38,171 bases of DNA, from the NCBI GenBank assembly GCA_910587955.1, contig CAJUNN010000024.1, positions 1 through 38,171 on the forward strand. Direction: 5' to 3'. This DNA is from an uncultured Lachnospiraceae bacterium (lineage in GTDB: Bacteria; Bacillota; Clostridia; Lachnospirales; Lachnospiraceae). Positions 1 to 8,182 of this stretch are shown here, piece by piece. Below the pieces are notes generated by a model. It was not told the DNA's origin. It ran no database searches and worked only from the letters and a program-made list of their open reading frames with translations. The position numbers were made by a program, and so were the translations under genes. How positions within the stretch are numbered: position 1 is the stretch's first letter; every line of letters begins with the position of its first letter.

Positions 1-232
1 CTTCCAGCTCCGCATCCTTCAAAAGGGTGTTCACCGTCAGATACAGATCACAGCCGTGAAGATGGGCAAAGCGGATGGCGCGGCACAGGTTCTCCCTGTC
101 CGGATTATCCGCATAGGCCCTGGCTCCAAAACGGGTTCCGCCCATGTAAACGGCGTCTGCGCCTGCATTAACGGCTGCCACCAGGCTCTCGTAAGAGCCT
201 GCCGGAGCCAAAAGCTCTGTTTGATGTCTCAT
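1..232 (-). CDS. U32 family peptidase, N-terminal part (runs off the window edge)
   Basis: The minus strand encodes 77 residues from an ATG at 230-232 and continues past base 1. The translation opens with RHQTELLAPAGSYESL followed by AAVNAGADAVYMGG and later ADNPDRENL. LLAPAG near the start and NAGADAVYxG are hallmarks of the U32 collagenase-like peptidase family (YrrO/YhbU/RlhA group), whose members act in protein turnover or in tRNA/rRNA hydroxylation. The start is supported by AGGAGA about seven bases upstream. It lies downstream of zapA on the same strand, separated by about 295 bases of repetitive DNA; a zapA-U32 pairing is common in Clostridia. The C-terminal cysteine region that separates subfamilies is outside the window, so the exact subfamily cannot be assigned. 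Confidence 0.88.
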   Translation of the reverse strand, partial: MRHQTELLAPAGSYESLVAAVNAGADAVYMGGTRFGARAYADNPDRENLCRAIRFAHLHGCDLYLTVNTLLKDAELE

Positions 233-249
233 ATGGTTTCTCCTATTTC

Positions 250-467
250 AGTTCCGCATACGCCCTTCCAAGGCCCCTCCCGCTAGAAGGACTTTCAGCC
301 GCCTTGCGTCTGCAATTCCTTCTCTGCCTTGGACGGGCTCCTGCTGTTCCAGTTCCGCATACGCCCTTCCAAGGCCTTCTTCCCAGAAGGATTTTCAGCC
401 GCCTTGCGTCTGCAATTCCTTCTCTGCCTTGGACAGGCTTCTGCTGTTCCAGTTCCGCATACGCCCT
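250..467. repeat. 100-101 bp tandem repeat (two copies plus a partial third)
   Basis: The block starting AGTTCCGCATACGCCC recurs at about 250, 351 and 451, giving periods of 101 and 100 bases. The third copy is cut short after about 17 bases. Each unit contains complementary segments (CCTTCCAAGGC and GCCTTGGACGGGC), so the transcript could fold into hairpins. The repeat fills the gap between zapA and the U32 peptidase gene. Short reading frames through it are probably not genes, because they simply repeat with the unit. No function is apparent. Confidence 0.8.
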
Positions 468-497
468 GCCCGCACACTTCTTTGCTCTACTAGCAAA

Positions 498-517
498 GGC
501 CAGCCTGCAGGCTGGCC
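498..517. terminator. Perfect 20-bp palindrome just after zapA, possible weak terminator
   Basis: GGCCAGCCTGCAGGCTGGCC is a perfect GC-rich palindrome eleven bases beyond the zapA stop. On the minus strand it is followed by CTTTGCTAG rather than a clean T-run, so termination of zapA transcripts may be partial. A second small stem (TTTGCT/AGCAAA, 481-497) abuts it. Confidence 0.45.
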
Positions 518-527
518 CTCTTTCTTC

Positions 528-1172
528 TTATGAATTGCCCTGGTAATACGAACCGGACCGGCTGCCTGTCTGTTCTTCCAGGCGCCCTACCGTCCGCTGC
601 AAATCCCGGATTTCCTTCTGCAGCCGCTCGATCTCGCTCTCATAGTTCCGCTTCTGCTCTGCCAGCCGCTTCTGGGCCCCCTGATTCTGCTCCTCCAGCT
701 TCTTCTGGGAAGACTGGCGCTGGCCCTCCAGGGCCTTCTTCTGATTTTCCAGGGCTTTCTGCTGGCTCTCTACGGTTTTCTTTAAATCCTGGCGCTCTTT
801 CTCCAGGGCTTTTTTCTGAGCCTCCAGCTTTTCCGCCGATTCCCGGTCTTTCGTGTCCCGTTTCTCCAAAAGGAGCTGTGCCTCCACCAAATCGTGACGG
901 ATACCGTACATCTCCCGTTCTTTCTTTTCCAGCTCTGCAGCCAGCTTGTCTGCCTGGCGTTTTGCCTTGAAGAAATCATCCGCCAGGTTCATATTCAGCA
1001 TCAGCTGTTTCTGATCCGAAGTCTGTCTCCGGTATCCTTCCATCTTCTGGAATTCAGCCAGCTTCTCATTGATGTAGACGGAAACCTGATGCAGATACTC
1101 CGCACTCTCAAAACCGCTGATCTTAAAAACCTTTCCGGCAATTACAACTTCCACGGTATTCTTCATAGCCAT
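528..1172 (-). CDS. zapA: Cell division protein ZapA with long C-terminal coiled coil
   Basis: The 214-residue product starts with a ZapA domain (about residues 1-95: NTVEVVIAGKVFKISG, then EYLHQVSVYINEKL and a helical segment). ZapA bundles FtsZ protofilaments at the division site. Typical ZapA proteins are about 85-110 residues. Here residues ~95-200 add an extremely charged coiled coil rich in K, E and Q with repeated KKALE motifs, ending in a short Gly/Ser/Tyr tail. The start ATG at 1170-1172 has AAGGGGG about eight bases upstream. It follows ruvB by 54 bases, and that gap carries its own promoter. The ZapA assignment is firm; the role of the coiled-coil tail is unknown, though it could lengthen FtsZ cross-bridges. 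Confidence 0.9.
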   Translation of the reverse strand: MAMKNTVEVVIAGKVFKISGFESAEYLHQVSVYINEKLAEFQKMEGYRRQTSDQKQLMLNMNLADDFFKAKRQADKLAAELEKKEREMYGIRHDLVEAQLLLEKRDTKDRESAEKLEAQKKALEKERQDLKKTVESQQKALENQKKALEGQRQSSQKKLEEQNQGAQKRLAEQKRNYESEIERLQKEIRDLQRTVGRLEEQTGSRSGSYYQGNS

Positions 1173-1193
1173 CCCACACGCCCCCTTTTTCTT

Positions 1194-1221
1194 ATTATAG
1201 CGGATACCCGTAAAAAAACAA
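1194..1221 (-). promoter_or_regulatory. Predicted sigma-A promoter for zapA
   Basis: In the ruvB-zapA gap the minus strand reads TTGTTT (1216-1221), a 16-base spacer and a perfect TATAAT (1194-1199), about 20 bases before the zapA start codon. This suggests zapA can be transcribed independently of ruvAB. Confidence 0.6.
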
Positions 1222-1226
1222 GCACC

Positions 1227-2222
1227 TTATCCCCCGAAAAGTCCCAGATGCCGGTATCCCAGCTCTGTCACAATCCGTCCCCTGGGAGTGCGGTTGAGAA
1301 AGCCGCGCTTAATCAGGTAGGGCTCATACACGTCCTCAATGGTCCCCGCGTCTTCCCCTATGGCAGCCGCCAGGGTATCCAGCCCCACCGGCCCCCCGGT
1401 AAACTTCTCAATCATAGTATTTAAAATCAGGCGGTCCGTCTGATCCAGCCCGTATCGATCCACCTCCAGAAGATCCAGGGCAAAGTCCGCGATCTCCTCT
1501 GTAATCTTTCCCTGATATTTCACCTGTGCAAAGTCCCGGACCCGCTTTAAGAGACGGTTGGCCAGCCGGGGCGTTCCCCTGGACCGCCGGGCCAGCTCCA
1601 GGGCTCCCTTGGCCTCAATTTCCACCCCCAGCACCTGAGCCGACCGCATCACGATGGTCTGGAGCTCCGAATCCGTATAAAATTCCAGATGATGGACCAC
1701 CCCGAACCGATCCCGCAGGGGCGCTGTCAGAAGCCCGGCCCTGGTGGTAGCCCCAATCAGCGTAAAATAGGGCAGATCGAGCCGGATGGAACGGGCGGTC
1801 GCTCCCTTCCCGATTACGATGTCAATGGAAAAATCCTCCATGGCCGGATACAATACTTCTTCCACCTGCCGGTTCAGGCGGTGAATTTCATCCACAAAAA
1901 GCACGTCCCCCTCGGAAAGATTGTTTAAAATAGCCGCCATTTCCCCCGGCTTCTCGATGGCCGGACCGGAAGTTACCTTCATATGGACGCCCATCTCATT
2001 GGCGATAATTCCGGCCAAGGTAGTCTTCCCCAGTCCCGGCGGTCCGTAGAAGAGAACGTGATCCAATGCCTCACCCCGCTGCTTTGCCGCTTCTATGTAG
2101 ACTTTCAGATTTCCCTTCGCCTTCTCCTGCCCGATATACTCGTCCAGTTTCTGGGGCCGCAGACTGTACTCCGTGCGGATATCTTCCTCCATAGCCTCCG
2201 TGGTAATGATACGTCTCTCCAT
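1227..2222 (-). CDS. ruvB: Holliday junction branch migration ATPase RuvB
   Basis: The 331-residue product has the full RuvB architecture. The N-terminal AAA+ domain has LRPQKLDEYIGQ, Walker A GPPGLGKTT (about residues 62-70), Walker B LFVDEIHRLN, sensor 1 IGATTRAG and the arginine-finger segment APLRDRFG. A winged-helix C-terminus ends in GFLNRTPRGR. RuvB hexamers drive branch migration of Holliday junctions together with RuvA. Length is normal for the family (about 330-350). It starts 18 bases after ruvA with AGGAGAG upstream, so ruvAB form an operon. Confidence 0.98.
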   Translation of the reverse strand: MERRIITTEAMEEDIRTEYSLRPQKLDEYIGQEKAKGNLKVYIEAAKQRGEALDHVLFYGPPGLGKTTLAGIIANEMGVHMKVTSGPAIEKPGEMAAILNNLSEGDVLFVDEIHRLNRQVEEVLYPAMEDFSIDIVIGKGATARSIRLDLPYFTLIGATTRAGLLTAPLRDRFGVVHHLEFYTDSELQTIVMRSAQVLGVEIEAKGALELARRSRGTPRLANRLLKRVRDFAQVKYQGKITEEIADFALDLLEVDRYGLDQTDRLILNTMIEKFTGGPVGLDTLAAAIGEDAGTIEDVYEPYLIKRGFLNRTPRGRIVTELGYRHLGLFGG

Positions 2223-2240
2223 CTGCCTGTCTCTCCTGTC

Positions 2241-2864
2241 CTAAAATGCCATCTGCTTCAGCGCCGCCTTCAACAGATCTTCCACACGCATTTCTTCTTC
2301 TATCTCCACCCGGCGGACGGCTTTGAGTGCTTCCGTGGGCGAATATCCAAGGGCAGCCAGCGCCTCCGCCGCCTCGCTCCGTATATCCGCAGACGCGGAC
2401 AATCCCGGCACTTCCCTCTGCCGGTTCTTTTCAAGCTTCGCCTCAAAGGCATCGGAGAGCTGAAGCTTATCCTTCAAATCCAGAATCAGTTTCTGAGCTG
2501 TCTTATTTCCAATGCCGGGAGCCTTGGAAATGGCTTTGGCATCCCCGGCCAGCACGGCAAAGCGCAGATCCTCCGCAGAAAGGGCCGACAAAATTCCCAG
2601 AGCCCCTTTGGGACCAATTCCGTTTACTCCGATGAGCAGCTTAAACAAACGCTGATCTTCCCGGGTAAAAAAACCGTAGAGCAGCATTCCGTCCTCTTTT
2701 ACCTGAAAATAAGTATAGAGACGCAGCTCCGATCCTGCGGGGGGAAGCAGATCCAGATCCCGCCCTGCCACAAAAATCCGGTATCCGATTCCGCCGCTCT
2801 CCACCACCGCGCTTCCTTCCTCCGGATCCACATAGGCCAGCGTTCCCCTGACATAAGCAATCAT
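2241..2864 (-). CDS. ruvA: Holliday junction branch migration protein RuvA
   Basis: The 207-residue product starts at the ATG 2862-2864 with MIAYVRGTL, the conserved N-terminus of RuvA. It contains the OB-fold domain, helix-hairpin-helix motifs (LLIGVNGIGPKGALGILS and APGIGNKTAQKLILDLK) and a small C-terminal RuvB-binding domain (AAEALAALGYSPTEA). RuvA tetramers clamp the Holliday junction and recruit RuvB. The start overlaps the stop of the upstream glycogen debranching gene as ATGA, with a GAGAGGAG site inside that gene. A longer in-frame start exists at 2954 but would add 30 unrelated residues, so it was rejected. Confidence 0.97.
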   Translation of the reverse strand: MIAYVRGTLAYVDPEEGSAVVESGGIGYRIFVAGRDLDLLPPAGSELRLYTYFQVKEDGMLLYGFFTREDQRLFKLLIGVNGIGPKGALGILSALSAEDLRFAVLAGDAKAISKAPGIGNKTAQKLILDLKDKLQLSDAFEAKLEKNRQREVPGLSASADIRSEAAEALAALGYSPTEALKAVRRVEIEEEMRVEDLLKAALKQMAF

Positions 2865-4969
2865 TTCCGCACTCCTCTCAGAACCGCCACGCTCCTGGGA
2901 CGGATGACAAAGGTTCCGCTTTCTAAGGGCCGCACATTTATCTGCTCCTCCCAAGTATCCGCCTCGATCTGCCAGCTCATATGCTGGGGGAGGGACGGCA
3001 GGCAGACCGTCAGCTCTTTCCAGTAGGCATTGGAGGCAAGATATACAATGTCTGCCTCTTTCTCCTTTTCCCGGCCGGCAAAGAGAACACCTACATAGTG
3101 TTCGTGGCCGGAGAACTGCTCCGTCCAGGGATGTACGCCGTGAAAGCTCACATCCGGGAAGCCTAAGGCCCCATCGCTCACATTGATGCGGAGAACCCGG
3201 TGAGCTTTCCGGAACCGGATCATATACCGGAAGAAGGAAAACATATCCTGGTTTTCCTGAAGCCTGTTCCAGTCCAGCCAGGAGATCAGGTTATCCTGGC
3301 AGTAAGCGTTGTTATTTCCGAACTGGGTATTGCAGAATTCATCCCCTGCCAGAAACATGGGAATCCCGCGGCTGCACATCAGAATGGCAAAGGCGTTGCG
3401 CATCATCCGTCTGCGCAGGGTATTGACAGCCGGATCGTCCGTTTCCCCTTCCGCCCCGCAGTTCCAGCTATAGTTATTTCCGGCTCCGTCCGTGTTTCCC
3501 CAGCCGTTCTTCTCATTGTGCTTTTCGTTGTATGAAAAGAGATCATAGAGGGTAAAGCCGTCATGACAGGTAATAAAATTTACAGAGGCATTTTCCCGGG
3601 AATGAACCTCATAAATATCTCTGGATCCTACAATCCTCTGGGCGGCTGCCTGAGCGCAGCCCTCATCCCCTTTCAGATAAGAGCGCACATCATCCCGGTA
3701 CTTTCCGTTCCACTCCGCCCAGCGGTTCCAAGCCGGGAAGCTTCCCACCTGATATAGTCCCCCCGCATCCCAAGCCTCCGCGATCAGCTTCACATCCCCA
3801 AGAATGGGATCGAAAGCCAGAGTTTCCAGAAGGGGCGGCTCATTCATAGGGCTTCCGTCCTCATCCCGCCCAAGTATGGAAGCCAGATCAAAGCGGAAAC
3901 CATTGACCCGGTAGGTTGTAACCCAGTACCGCAGACAATCCAGGATCATCTGCCGCACGATTGGATGATTGCAGTTCAGGGAATTGCCGCAGCCGCTGAA
4001 ATTGTAATATTTACCGTCCGGCGTCAGCATATAATAGATGTTATTGTCAAAACCTTTAAAGGAGAAAAAGGGGCCGTTTTCGTTGCCCTCGGCCGTATGA
4101 TTGAACACCACATCCAGATAGACCTCGATGCCGTGCTTGTTAAATACCTGGATCAGATGCTTGAGTTCGTTGCCCTCCCGGTTGTACTCGGTGTTTGCGG
4201 AGTAGCTGGTATTGGGTGAAAAAAAGCTGACGGTATTGTATCCCCAGTAATTGCAGAGCTTTTCCCCATTTACCTCCCGGTAATCCTGCATCTCGTCAAA
4301 CTCAAAGATGGGCATTAGTTCTACCACGTTAACGCCCAGCTCCAGAAGATAGGGCAGCTTCTCCATCAGTCCGGCGAAGGTTCCCCGGTGCTTGTCCGCC
4401 ACGCCGGAGGATACGTCCTTGGTAAAGCCCCGGACGTGAAGCTCATAGATAATCAAATCCTCCATGGGAAGCAAAGGCTGCTTCATATTTCCCCAGTCGA
4501 AATCGTCTTTCACCACCCGCGCTTTATAATGCTGGCCGCTGGGAGAGGTGGCGCCCCACTGGCTCTGGCCGGTGACTGCCCTGGCGTAGGGGTCCAAAAG
4601 GTACTTATTCCGGTTGAAGATCAATCCCTTTTCCGGCTCGTAGGGACCGTCCACCCGGTAGGCATATTCAAATTCTTCGATATTCAGCCGGAAAACGATC
4701 ATGGAATACACATTGCCGATGCGGTAATGCTTGGGAAAGGGCAACACAGCGAAGGGCTCATCTTCCTCTCTATGAAACAGCAGAAGTTCAATCGAAGAAG
4801 CCCCGTGGGAGTACACTGTAAAATTTACCCCTCCGGGAATAGCCGTAGCCCCGTTGATCTCATAAAAACCGGGACGCACGGTAAAGCCGTCCACATAATC
4901 CATGGGAACCAGATGGATGGACCTGGGCAGTCCCAGGCTTTCGATTTGCACGCTTTTATTTTCAGCCAT
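2861..4969 (-). CDS. glgX: Glycogen debranching enzyme GlgX / isoamylase-type GH13 hydrolase
   Basis: The 702-residue product has an N-terminal CBM48-like beta-sandwich (PGFYEINGATAIPGGVNFTVYSHGA) and a GH13 catalytic barrel. Visible catalytic motifs are VNGFRFDLASILGRD (nucleophile Asp), KLIAEAWDAGG (acid/base Glu) and FITCHDGFTLYDL (transition-state Asp). The pattern fits GlgX/TreX-type alpha-1,6-glucosidases that debranch glycogen or limit dextrins in the cytoplasm; no signal peptide is visible. The ATG at 4967-4969 is preferred because AAAGGTG lies about eight bases upstream. An ATG two codons earlier (4975) overlaps the rnfD stop but sits too close to that site. Its 3' end overlaps ruvA by four bases, an unusual partner suggesting coupling rather than shared function. 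Confidence 0.93.
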   Translation of the reverse strand: MAENKSVQIESLGLPRSIHLVPMDYVDGFTVRPGFYEINGATAIPGGVNFTVYSHGASSIELLLFHREEDEPFAVLPFPKHYRIGNVYSMIVFRLNIEEFEYAYRVDGPYEPEKGLIFNRNKYLLDPYARAVTGQSQWGATSPSGQHYKARVVKDDFDWGNMKQPLLPMEDLIIYELHVRGFTKDVSSGVADKHRGTFAGLMEKLPYLLELGVNVVELMPIFEFDEMQDYREVNGEKLCNYWGYNTVSFFSPNTSYSANTEYNREGNELKHLIQVFNKHGIEVYLDVVFNHTAEGNENGPFFSFKGFDNNIYYMLTPDGKYYNFSGCGNSLNCNHPIVRQMILDCLRYWVTTYRVNGFRFDLASILGRDEDGSPMNEPPLLETLAFDPILGDVKLIAEAWDAGGLYQVGSFPAWNRWAEWNGKYRDDVRSYLKGDEGCAQAAAQRIVGSRDIYEVHSRENASVNFITCHDGFTLYDLFSYNEKHNEKNGWGNTDGAGNNYSWNCGAEGETDDPAVNTLRRRMMRNAFAILMCSRGIPMFLAGDEFCNTQFGNNNAYCQDNLISWLDWNRLQENQDMFSFFRYMIRFRKAHRVLRINVSDGALGFPDVSFHGVHPWTEQFSGHEHYVGVLFAGREKEKEADIVYLASNAYWKELTVCLPSLPQHMSWQIEADTWEEQINVRPLESGTFVIRPRSVAVLRGVRK

Positions 4970-4971
4970 GA

Positions 4972-5913
4972 TCATTTCACCTTTCTTGGTTTCACGGCAA
5001 AGGGTCTCGGAACCGTGAGTTTGTCAATCAGAGGAGTCATAAGGTTGCCCAGCAGTACGGCATAGGCAATACCTTCCGGGATCCCTTCCCGCGCCAGGAT
5101 ACGGATGATTCCTGCAGCGGCCCCAATGAGAATGCCGTAAAGGATCTGTCCGCTTCCAGTCACCGGAGAGGTTACATAATCCGTAGCCATAAACCAGACG
5201 GCGAGCATCATTCCGCCTCCGCAGAGCTGCGTGACCAGATACACTTCATCCGCCCCGTGTCCTCCGAAGAAAATCAGCAGAAACGTAAATGTTCCGAAGC
5301 AGGCTGCCGGAATCCGCAGGTTGATAATCCCCAGTCCCAAAAGCAGGAGCCCTCCCGCCAGAATGGCAATGGCGGAGGTTTCCCCGATACAGCCTCCTGT
5401 GGTGCCGAGAAGCATAGGGAACGGATCAGAAGTCTCCCCGGCCAGAAGCCCGGTCAAGGGCGTAGCCCCCGAATAAGCATCGCAGGCATAGTTGGTCATA
5501 GGCCCGTCAAAGAATATCCGCAGAAAACACCAGGCGGTGAGAGCCGGATTTAAAATATTCCTGCCGATTCCGCCAAAGAGCATTTTTACAATTAAAATTG
5601 CAAAGATACCGCCCAGCGGTCCCATCCACAGGGGTGCGCCCACCGGAAGGGACAGGGCCAGCAGAAGTCCGGTGACAACAGCGCTTAAGTCTCCCACCGT
5701 CAGCCGCTGATCCGTAAAGGCCTCATAGGTAAACTCCGTGAGAACACAGGCCACAATAGAGGCAGCCATGTGAAGCAGGGCGCGCGTTCCGAAATTTACA
5801 GCGCCAAACACGGCAGACGGGAGCAGCGCCAGAAGGACGCACTGCATAATCCTCGCCGTGGAAAGGGGTCCCCGGATGTGAGGAGAGCCCAGCCGTCTCT
5901 TTCCGTTTTCCAT
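4972..5913 (-). CDS. rnfD: Electron transport complex subunit RnfD
   Basis: The 313-residue integral membrane protein has about eight to nine hydrophobic helices and conserved RnfD/NqrB segments: SPHIRGPLSTARIM near the N-terminus, GGIGRNILNPALTAWCFL in the middle, and DAYSGATPLTGLL. The Thr of SGAT is the expected site of covalent FMN attachment. Rnf couples ferredoxin:NAD+ electron transfer to Na+ or H+ translocation across the membrane. The start ATG at 5913 follows a GGAGGAGAGG stretch, 12 bases after rnfC. Downstream comes the debranching enzyme rather than rnfG, E, A and B, so the usual rnfCDGEAB order is broken here. Confidence 0.95.
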   Translation of the reverse strand: MENGKRRLGSPHIRGPLSTARIMQCVLLALLPSAVFGAVNFGTRALLHMAASIVACVLTEFTYEAFTDQRLTVGDLSAVVTGLLLALSLPVGAPLWMGPLGGIFAILIVKMLFGGIGRNILNPALTAWCFLRIFFDGPMTNYACDAYSGATPLTGLLAGETSDPFPMLLGTTGGCIGETSAIAILAGGLLLLGLGIINLRIPAACFGTFTFLLIFFGGHGADEVYLVTQLCGGGMMLAVWFMATDYVTSPVTGSGQILYGILIGAAAGIIRILAREGIPEGIAYAVLLGNLMTPLIDKLTVPRPFAVKPRKVK

Positions 5914-5925
5914 TTTCCTCTCCTC

Positions 5926-7242
5926 CTATCGTATTCCTTTTGCCAGCAGGGATTTGCGCATTCCCCGGATATTCTGGGTCAGATTGCGTCTTGCCGGACA
6001 TACATAGGTGCAGCTGCCGCACCCGATACACTCCATCCCGTTCATCCTGCAGAACTCTTCTTCCTGTTCCTGCTCCGCCAGCTCCATCAGTTTCAGGGGA
6101 AGCAGACGCACCGGGCAAGCTCCTGCGCAGGCTCCGCACCGGATGCAGGCACTGGGTGTAAAATAGGAATCGGCATCCTTGGTCATGCAGAGAAGCGCCG
6201 GTGAAGTCTTAACCACCGGAACATTCAAGTCCGTCAGCTCCATACCCATCAAAGGCCCGCCTGCCACAATTTTTTTGGGTTCCTTTACAAAACCTCCTGC
6301 CGCATCCACAAGCTCCGCGAAGCACGTTCCGATCCGAACCCGGAAATTCCATGGATGGGCCAAGGCCTTCCCGGTTACGGTTACGATACGCTCCGTCAGC
6401 GGTTTTCCGAAAGCCAGAGCCCGGTAAATGGCACAGACGGTCTCTACATTAAGGACCAGACAGCCTGCGTCGGAGGGCTGCTGGGAAGAATGAAGCCTCC
6501 GCCCTGTACAGGCATAAACCAGCATCCGTTCAGACCCTTGCGGATACTTTGTCTCCAGTACCTTCACCTCCATGCGCTTTTCTTTACCGGAGGCCAGCTG
6601 GAGCGCCGTAATTGCATCCCGCTGGCTGTCTTCCACAGCAAAAATACCCATAGCCCTTTCAAAAAGACTTAGCACCATACGGAGCCCTTCCACCAGCCAC
6701 TCCGGATTTTCCACAATGCGCCGGTAGTCTGCAGTCAGATATGGCTCACACTCACAGCCGTTAACAATCACATAGCGGATGCGTTTGGGGTTTTTCACAG
6801 AAAGCTTGATGTGAGTAGGAAATCCCCGTCCTCCCATACCTACAATTCCCGCATCCTGGATTTTGCGGATCCGCTCTCCCGGCTCCAGTTCCTGCCAGGG
6901 AACCGGGGAGGGAAGGGGAACCCGCTCATACCGCCCGTCATTCTCCAGGACGATGGAAGGCACAAGCGTCCCTCCAAGCGTCATCCTGGGCTCAACCGCC
7001 AGGATCGTTCCCGATACGGAAGCATGAAGACAAGCGGAAATGTCTCCGCTGGCCTTTGCAATCAGCTGTCCTTCCAAAACCCGCTCTCCCGGCTTCACTA
7101 CCGGAATGGAAGCTCCGCCTACGTGCTGGGAAAGGGGATAGATTAGTTCCCTTCTGGGCAGATAAATCTCTACGGGTTTCTCTCTTGTAAACCGCTTTCT
7201 TTTATGGGGATGTATCCCCCCCTTAAATGTTGAATATGCCAT
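5926..7242 (-). CDS. rnfC: Electron transport complex subunit RnfC
   Basis: The 438-residue product begins with FKGGIHPHKRKRFTREKP, the RnfC N-terminal signature. It has the barrel-sandwich segment, the NADH/FMN-binding-like region (IVGMGGRGFPTHIKL, YVIVNGCECEPYLTADYR) and two C-terminal [4Fe-4S] motifs: CIRCGACAGACPVR and CIGCGSCTYVCPARR. RnfC is the membrane-peripheral subunit that handles NADH electrons in the Rnf complex. It has a normal clostridial length. The ATG at 7242 has a GAGGGTGAGAG site six bases upstream. It is followed closely by rnfD. Confidence 0.96.
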   Translation of the reverse strand: MAYSTFKGGIHPHKRKRFTREKPVEIYLPRRELIYPLSQHVGGASIPVVKPGERVLEGQLIAKASGDISACLHASVSGTILAVEPRMTLGGTLVPSIVLENDGRYERVPLPSPVPWQELEPGERIRKIQDAGIVGMGGRGFPTHIKLSVKNPKRIRYVIVNGCECEPYLTADYRRIVENPEWLVEGLRMVLSLFERAMGIFAVEDSQRDAITALQLASGKEKRMEVKVLETKYPQGSERMLVYACTGRRLHSSQQPSDAGCLVLNVETVCAIYRALAFGKPLTERIVTVTGKALAHPWNFRVRIGTCFAELVDAAGGFVKEPKKIVAGGPLMGMELTDLNVPVVKTSPALLCMTKDADSYFTPSACIRCGACAGACPVRLLPLKLMELAEQEQEEEFCRMNGMECIGCGSCTYVCPARRNLTQNIRGMRKSLLAKGIR

Positions 7243-7258
7243 GTGTTTCTCTCACCCT

Positions 7259-8077
7259 CTATATTCGTTTACTTTTTTCCCGGCTTTGGAGACGTTCCTT
7301 AAAAGCCTGTCTTCTGGATTTCAGATTCGGATACGCATTCATGACACGGCGGTTCAGGCGGCTGCTTCTGGCTTTCATCTGCTCATAACGGCTGTGGAGA
7401 GCTCTTATCCGCTCTTCCAGATGATTCTTATATTCTGCAGCAGTCATGCCGGCCGTAAAGGCTGCCAGCGCATCCATACGCATTTCCAGGCGCTTCCGCA
7501 GTTCTGCTGTCTCTTCCAGCAGTTCGTCCATACGTCCCAGGCGTTCTCCCACCTGCATGGCGTTTAAGAACGACATGCCGAAATCCGCCGCATAGACCAG
7601 GGCCGCCAAAGTAACCAGAACCTTTCCAAAGGTTACAGAATACAGAGCGGTAATCCAGTTCACAAACGGCTGAAAGACATAGAAAAGGATCATGGAAAAA
7701 ATCCCCCAGCCCAGGGAAGCCCCCAGACAGATACGTCCCTGGAAATTGAAGCGGTTTTTGCTGTAATCCCACCAGCTCATGTGAAAGATCTGCTCCATAA
7801 GAACAGCGGTCAGATACTCCAGAATAGTAGGAACGATCACGCCGCCCAGATACAGATACAAAAGATTATTTGATATAGGTTTAAGAATCAAATAAACGCT
7901 CACGGCCCCAAAGCCGTAAATGGTGCAGACAGGTCCTGTCACAAAGCCTCTGTTCACCGGACGTTTTTCTTTCACCGATACATAGCTGCTCTCCCATACC
8001 CAGCCCAGAAAACTATAAATAAAAAACCAGTTTAAAATATGATAGAGATCTTCCCCTGCAATCTGAAAATCCCACAT
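7259..8077 (-). CDS. Putative ABC transporter permease, CmpB-type membrane protein
   Basis: The 272-residue protein starts with YHILNWFFIYSFLGWVWESS. This N-terminal helix with a GWxWE motif is typical of the ABC_trans_CmpB / type IV putative ABC permease family widespread in Clostridia. About five hydrophobic helices occupy residues 10-185 (including VCTIYGFGAVSVYLIL and VPTILEYLTAVLME). A charged coiled-coil tail (residues ~185-272) is rich in Arg and Lys. No ATPase partner lies nearby, and the transport role is only a family label. The gene sits between the S1-like gene and rnfC, with an AGGAG site nine bases before the ATG. Confidence 0.75.
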   Translation of the reverse strand: MWDFQIAGEDLYHILNWFFIYSFLGWVWESSYVSVKEKRPVNRGFVTGPVCTIYGFGAVSVYLILKPISNNLLYLYLGGVIVPTILEYLTAVLMEQIFHMSWWDYSKNRFNFQGRICLGASLGWGIFSMILFYVFQPFVNWITALYSVTFGKVLVTLAALVYAADFGMSFLNAMQVGERLGRMDELLEETAELRKRLEMRMDALAAFTAGMTAAEYKNHLEERIRALHSRYEQMKARSSRLNRRVMNAYPNLKSRRQAFKERLQSREKSKRI

Positions 8078-8182
8078 ACCTCTATGCTCCTTCGCTTTTG
8101 CCTGTTATCCCCTGACAAGGCGCGAGGACACGCACGCCAGTGCCTGTCCTCCCGTCAAATATCGCCTATTTCACTTCACGTC

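Noticed and set aside
295..477. 60-residue minus-strand frame in the 100-bp repeat
   Set aside because: It merely translates the tandem repeat and has no clear ribosome binding site.
1983..3026. Long plus-strand frame opposite ruvB-ruvA and glgX
   Set aside because: It runs across three well-supported minus-strand genes and its translation has no family features.
8078..8182. Terminator between the S1-like gene and the CmpB-type gene
   Set aside because: A GGACA/TGTCC hairpin exists but no T-run follows on the minus strand.
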